This document shows positions 6,666 to 9,910 of a stretch of DNA of 9,910 nucleotides, in pieces. How positions within the stretch are numbered: the stretch's first letter is position 1; each line of letters opens with the position of its first letter. A program made the translations under genes and the position numbers. Source of the DNA: an uncultured Oscillospiraceae bacterium (GTDB lineage: Bacteria; Bacillota; Clostridia; Oscillospirales; Ruminococcaceae); assembly GCA_900543295.1 (NCBI GenBank), contig UQQY01000079.1:1-9910 (forward strand), read 5' to 3'. Below the pieces are notes generated by a model. The model was not told the origin of the DNA. It made no database searches and saw only the letters and a program-made list of their open reading frames with translations.

Positions 6666-8072
6666 TCAGAAATTAAAGTATAGGAACGGATTGTACGTCG
6701 AGGTGACAAGATAGCACAGGCAGACGAAAAACAGCAGAAGCTCTGCGGAAAGCCGCACGCCGTTTGCGCCGGCTCTCCACTTTGAGCGGAGCCATGAGAA
6801 TACCCGGCGCGGCAGTGTGGTGGCGCAGACGGCGCAAAGTAGGATAACCGCTATATTCGACAGGACAAGGTAGAGAGATTGTCTGTCGGCGAAGCCCGCG
6901 CCGTTCAGACCGAACATTGCAGCAACAAAATTGCCGATTGCCGGCAGACTGTTCATCTCGAATAAGACCCAGCCGAATACGATCAGCAGAAAGGCGTACA
7001 GCCATTGCAGAATGTTTGGAAGCTTTCGTATCAGTTTGCCTAAAAACAGTTTTTCGATCAGCAGAATCACACCGAAATACAAACCCCAGAAGACGAAATT
7101 CCAGCTTGCCCCGTGCCAGAGGCCGGTAAGCATCCAGACCACCAGAATGTTGCGGACAAGGCCCCATTTTCCGACACGGTTGCCGCCCATTGGAATGTAC
7201 ACATACGAGCGAAACCACGAGCCGAGCGTCATATGCCACCGGCGCCAGAACTCCGTAATGCTTTTGGAGAGGTATGGATGGTCAAAGTTCGGCGGAAAAT
7301 CAAAGCCGAGCATTTTTCCGAGACCGATTGCCATATCGGAGTAGCCGGAAAAATCGTAATAAATCTGAAAGGTAAAGGCTAAAATGCCAATCCATGCGGT
7401 TGCAGCCGGAAGCGCGGTGTAATCCATGGCCTTAATACTGGTCCAGACCGCGCCGATCGTGTTTGCAAGAATCACTTTCTTCGCAAGGCCGCGGATAAAG
7501 ACGCTTACGCCGTCGCCGATTTTTCCAATTGAAATTTCGCGGCTGTCAATCTGCGCTTCGATGTCGCTGTAGCGCACAATAGGGCCTGCAATCAGCTGCG
7601 GGAACAGCGTAACATATCCCGCAAAATTTACAAAGCTTTTCTGCACACGGATTTCACGGCGATACAGGTCGATGACATAGGACATGGCCTGAAAGGTGTA
7701 AAATGAGATGCCGATCGGCAGCGGAAGTTTGGGATCCGGAATACTGGTATGAAACAGCGCGTTGATATTCTGAACGACAAACGAGCTGTACTTGAATATG
7801 CCCAAAAACAGCAGATTCAGAACAACAGCGGCAATCATGACGGCGAGTCTCTTCTTTTGCCGGTCTCCGAGACGTTCCATCAAAAGCCCTGCGCTATAGT
7901 CGATGGCGATGGTCAAAAGCATGACGAGCACGTAAACCGGTTCGCCCCATGCGTAAAAGAATAGACCCGATATCATGATAATCAGGTTCTTCACCCGCTT
8001 TGGCACCGCGTAATAAATCAACAGAACAATCGGCAGAAAACCGAACAAAAAGGTCATGCTCGAAAAAACCAT
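6666..8072 (-). CDS. MBOAT-family O-acyltransferase, AlgI-like
   Basis: This 468-aa polytopic membrane protein opens with the typical MVFSSMTFLFGFLPIVLLIYY. Family blocks appear in order: LPIGISFYTFQAMSYVID (about 118-135), LFPQLIAGPIVRY (about 156-168), FQIYYDFSGYSDMAIGLG (about 235-252), EFWRRWHMTLGSWFRSYVYIP (about 274-294) and GLWHGASWNFVFWG (317-330). His320 in the last block is the conserved catalytic histidine of MBOAT enzymes, and His280 is the second conserved histidine. AlgI, PatA and similar proteins move acetyl (or other acyl) groups across the membrane for polysaccharide or peptidoglycan modification. ATG 8072 is preceded by AAGGAG nine bases upstream. It follows the Toprim gene by 14 bp, and the DHHW gene comes next, the standard pairing for surface-polymer acylation. 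Confidence 0.95.
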   Translation of the reverse strand: MVFSSMTFLFGFLPIVLLIYYAVPKRVKNLIIMISGLFFYAWGEPVYVLVMLLTIAIDYSAGLLMERLGDRQKKRLAVMIAAVVLNLLFLGIFKYSSFVVQNINALFHTSIPDPKLPLPIGISFYTFQAMSYVIDLYRREIRVQKSFVNFAGYVTLFPQLIAGPIVRYSDIEAQIDSREISIGKIGDGVSVFIRGLAKKVILANTIGAVWTSIKAMDYTALPAATAWIGILAFTFQIYYDFSGYSDMAIGLGKMLGFDFPPNFDHPYLSKSITEFWRRWHMTLGSWFRSYVYIPMGGNRVGKWGLVRNILVVWMLTGLWHGASWNFVFWGLYFGVILLIEKLFLGKLIRKLPNILQWLYAFLLIVFGWVLFEMNSLPAIGNFVAAMFGLNGAGFADRQSLYLVLSNIAVILLCAVCATTLPRRVFSWLRSKWRAGANGVRLSAELLLFFVCLCYLVTSTYNPFLYFNF

Positions 8073-8086
8073 AGGGTCAGTCTCCT

Positions 8087-8680
8087 TTATAGCTGCTTGA
8101 TAAATGTCTGGTATTCTTCATAGGTCATCATGCTGTTGATGACCTCCAAAAGGGCGTTTGCCGTAAGGTAGGAGGGGAGTCCCAGCCGCTTTAAAAGCAG
8201 GACGCGCCTGTTTGCCGCATCTGCGCCGCCCGAGAGCCCATCCTCAAAAAAATCAATCTTTGTGATGCGCCGCGCATTCTCTACGACTGCTTCCTTTTGA
8301 GCGGAAACACCGGCATTCTGCAAAAGCGTATAGAGCGTCTGTACGTCAATGCCTTCGACGCCCAAAAGGTTCTCCTTGCCGGGTTTTTGCTTGCGGCGCT
8401 CCTTCCCTTTGATTTGCGGGATATATACCTGCTTGATGTCCGCATCCTTCGCAATGGAACGGATATAGCCGCGAAGCTGAAACCCGGCGTGGTCGGAATC
8501 GGTTAAAACAAGCAGACCCTTCTGCCTGCCGAGCGTGCGCAGAAGCGCCGCCTTCTCTTTATCTTTATAAATCCGGAATCCATCTGTCCGGATAATGATG
8601 CCGTCAATTAAGGAGGAAAGCTTGATCTGATCGTACTTTCCCTCTACCACAACGACACGGTCTATTTTGATTTTGTCCAA
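8087..8680 (-). CDS. Toprim-domain protein, RNase M5-like
   Basis: This is a 197-aa cytoplasmic protein. The N-terminal half is a Toprim domain with the catalytic Glu13 in VVVVEGKYD and the acidic pair Asp61/Asp63 in LVLTDSDHAG, which bind divalent metal in this fold. A basic stretch (KGKERRKQKPGK, about 91-102) followed by LLGVEGID resembles the RNase M5 arrangement in which a Lys/Arg-rich segment precedes GVE. RNase M5 matures 5S rRNA in Firmicutes. The C-terminal half (about 110-197) looks like the small domain often found in clostridial versions (DUF4093, from memory). The start is TTG at 8680 with AGGG six bases upstream; no ATG is available near the N-terminus. It lies 12 bp after holA. 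Classical rnmV is usually beside tatD and ksgA, so this could be a paralogue rather than the 5S-maturing enzyme. For that reason no symbol is given. Confidence 0.8.
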   Translation of the reverse strand: MDKIKIDRVVVVEGKYDQIKLSSLIDGIIIRTDGFRIYKDKEKAALLRTLGRQKGLLVLTDSDHAGFQLRGYIRSIAKDADIKQVYIPQIKGKERRKQKPGKENLLGVEGIDVQTLYTLLQNAGVSAQKEAVVENARRITKIDFFEDGLSGGADAANRRVLLLKRLGLPSYLTANALLEVINSMMTYEEYQTFIKQL

Positions 8681-8692
8681 ATTTTTCCCTGC

Positions 8693-9742
8693 CTATTCGC
8701 GCGCGGCAGCAAGCCGCATTTCGCCGAGCATCTGTTCCAGCGTGATTCGCGGCGGCGTCCGCGAGGATTTCAGCGCAAGATCCGTTTCGCAGAGCACGCA
8801 GACACACCGCCGGATCTGTGCGGATGAGAAACGTGCAGCATCCCGTCTTGCGTTTTTGACGGCAAAAAGCCGGTTTTTCGGATACGCAAAGTCTGCCGCC
8901 GTTTGGTCGGCGGAAATCCCCGCGGACAGCGCGCACTTTGCACGGTAGAGATCCGCAAACGCCATAGAGAGCGCGCCAAGGATGGCAACCGGCTCCTGCC
9001 GCAGGGCAAAAAGGTCGTCAACAATAGAAAACGCCCGGTCGTAACTGCCGGAAAGAATGCTTTTTGCGAGTTCAAAGGCGCTGGCCTCAACAGAGGGCAC
9101 ACAGCACGCCTCAATATCCTGCGCTGCGATTTCTCCGCTGCCAACATAGGCGCAGAGCTTGTCCAGCTCGTTTATAAGCGTCGCATAATCCGTGCCGCAT
9201 CGTTCGACCAGCAGATCGGCCGCCGCCATATCGAGAGAAATATATTGCTTTGCCGCACGTTCGCACAGCGCGCGCTTAAGAGCGGCACGATCCTTACGTT
9301 CGAATTCACAGAGTACACCGTGCTTTTTAAAGGCGTCCATGAGCTTTTTGTTTTTCGCGGAGAGCTTTTTGGGCTGAAACTGCTCGACTGTATTGCATAC
9401 GATAAGCACCGTGCTCTCTGAAAGCTCCTTTACTATGCCGATCAGCCGTTCAAGCTCATCGGCGGAGAGCCTGTCTGCATTTAAGTCACGGATTACGATA
9501 CATTTTTGTGCCGCCATCATCGGCAGCGCGTCGCATGCCTCGGCGAGTTCTGCCATATCGAGTTTTGCCTCGTCGAAGCGGATGCGGTTGAACGCGTCAA
9601 ACGAGCCGGTGTCGGTGCGCTGCTCCAGCCGCCGGAGCGCCGCGAGAGAAAACGCTGTTTCCGGCCCATAGAGGTAGTATCCGCCTGAGGGCACACCGGT
9701 TTTCAGTTGTTTAAAAAGATCGCTGTCTTTTACAGCCGGCAC
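8693..9742 (-). CDS. holA: DNA polymerase III subunit delta
   Basis: This 349-aa protein is close to the usual ~340 residues of HolA. It is the clamp-loader subunit that opens the beta sliding clamp during replication. The N-terminus shows the HolA pattern YYLYGPETAFSLAALRRL (about 22-39) in a degenerate AAA+ domain without a working Walker A motif, then FNRIRFDEAKLD. The middle contains QFQPKKLSAKNKKLMDAFKK and CEFERKD. The later blocks CGTDYATLINELDKLCAYVG and EASAFELAKSILSGSYDRA are characteristic of delta. The start is GTG at 9742, set by GGAGGGAG seven bases upstream. It is the first gene of the minus-strand group, below an extended -10 promoter, with the Toprim gene 12 bp downstream. 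Confidence 0.95.
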   Translation of the reverse strand: MPAVKDSDLFKQLKTGVPSGGYYLYGPETAFSLAALRRLEQRTDTGSFDAFNRIRFDEAKLDMAELAEACDALPMMAAQKCIVIRDLNADRLSADELERLIGIVKELSESTVLIVCNTVEQFQPKKLSAKNKKLMDAFKKHGVLCEFERKDRAALKRALCERAAKQYISLDMAAADLLVERCGTDYATLINELDKLCAYVGSGEIAAQDIEACCVPSVEASAFELAKSILSGSYDRAFSIVDDLFALRQEPVAILGALSMAFADLYRAKCALSAGISADQTAADFAYPKNRLFAVKNARRDAARFSSAQIRRCVCVLCETDLALKSSRTPPRITLEQMLGEMRLAAARE

Positions 9743-9785
9743 GGTTTATCTCCCTCCTCAAAGATGCGTAGTCGAAAACATCCTT

Positions 9786-9794
9786 ATTATAGCA
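9786..9794 (-). promoter_or_regulatory. Extended -10 promoter for the holA gene group
   Basis: The minus strand reads TGC-TATAAT over 9794-9786, a perfect -10 hexamer with the TGn extension. The hexamer 17 bp upstream (ACACAA) is a poor -35, which the TGn element can offset. Transcription would begin near 9779, about 37 nt before the GTG start, and the leader contains the GGAGGGAG site. No other comparably good promoter was noticed in the short gaps between the six downstream genes. Confidence 0.65.
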
Positions 9795-9886
9795 CAGAAT
9801 ACATGCGCTTGTGTTGCCAATTTAAAAATTCCCAAAAGAAAATCAATTGGCGGCATGGCATTACAGAATTTTCATGCAAAACCACC
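9795..9886. other. Gene-free A/T-rich stretch upstream of the holA promoter
   Basis: No coding region, tRNA or known RNA motif is recognisable. The stretch holds a 7-bp inverted repeat, GCCAATT (9816-9822) and AATTGGC (9845-9851), enclosing 22 A/T-rich bases. This could be an operator or only A/T-rich promoter upstream DNA; nothing else decides between these. Confidence 0.3.
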
Positions 9887-9910
9887 TGTCGGAAAGAACG
9901 CTTTCCGACA
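9887..9910. terminator. Perfect 10-bp hairpin at the window edge, probable terminator (cut)
   Basis: TGTCGGAAAG (9887-9896) and CTTTCCGACA (9901-9910) pair exactly around the loop AACG. The bases left of the stem are AAAACCACC; if GGTGGTTTT follows beyond the window, the stem extends to 19 bp with a T tail. Read on the minus strand, the visible flank GGTGGTTTT already ends in four T. It probably ends a gene that lies to the right. Confidence 0.55.

Noticed and set aside
1..9910. CRISPR array, IS element, prophage, toxin-antitoxin or defence island
   Set aside because: No regularly spaced repeats, transposase, integrase, tRNA-linked att site or recognisable defence gene was seen; all sizeable genes fit known housekeeping, carbohydrate or envelope families.

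Overview
The window looks like chromosomal DNA of an anaerobic, low-to-mid GC Firmicute, most likely a clostridial gut-type organism (Oscillospiraceae/Lachnospiraceae-like). Strong GGAGG-type ribosome binding sites, a GH120 beta-xylosidase, a YerB/DUF3048 lipoprotein and an RNase M5-like Toprim protein next to holA support this. No phage, IS, CRISPR, tRNA or rRNA sequence was seen, and I found no convincing novel defence or mobile system. The region reads as ordinary core and carbohydrate-metabolism DNA with a few points worth checking.

Left part (1-3750). The window opens inside a D-2-hydroxyacid dehydrogenase gene on the + strand, which ends at a perfect 15-bp hairpin terminator. A divergent pair follows: an AraC-family regulator (minus strand) and a cytoplasmic GH120-type beta-xylosidase (plus strand). 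The 192-bp gap between them holds two identical 9-mers, GCAAAATAG, exactly 21 bp apart. The downstream copy touches the expected -35 position of a candidate -10 box. This is the geometry of an AraC-type activator site, so the pair is probably a self-contained xylo-oligosaccharide module: the regulator senses a sugar and switches on a glycosidase that cleaves imported oligosaccharides. No transporter or xylose-catabolic gene is present in the window.

Right part (3700-9790, minus strand). Six genes are packed head to tail in the order holA (DNA polymerase III delta), a Toprim/RNase M5-like protein, an MBOAT O-acyltransferase, a DHHW (AlgJ/AlgX-like) protein, a DUF3048 (YerB-like) lipoprotein and a hemolysin III/TrhA-family membrane protein. 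Gaps are 12, 14, 27 and 43 bp, and the last pair overlaps by 4 bp. An extended -10 promoter lies just upstream of holA. A perfect 20-bp hairpin, shared with the convergent xylosidase gene, closes the group. The simplest reading is one operon that begins with housekeeping nucleic-acid genes and continues into envelope genes. The MBOAT and DHHW proteins form a recognisable pair for O-acylating an exported surface polymer whose identity cannot be told from this window.

The right edge (9795-9910) has no gene. It ends in a perfect 10-bp hairpin that is probably the cut-off part of another terminator.
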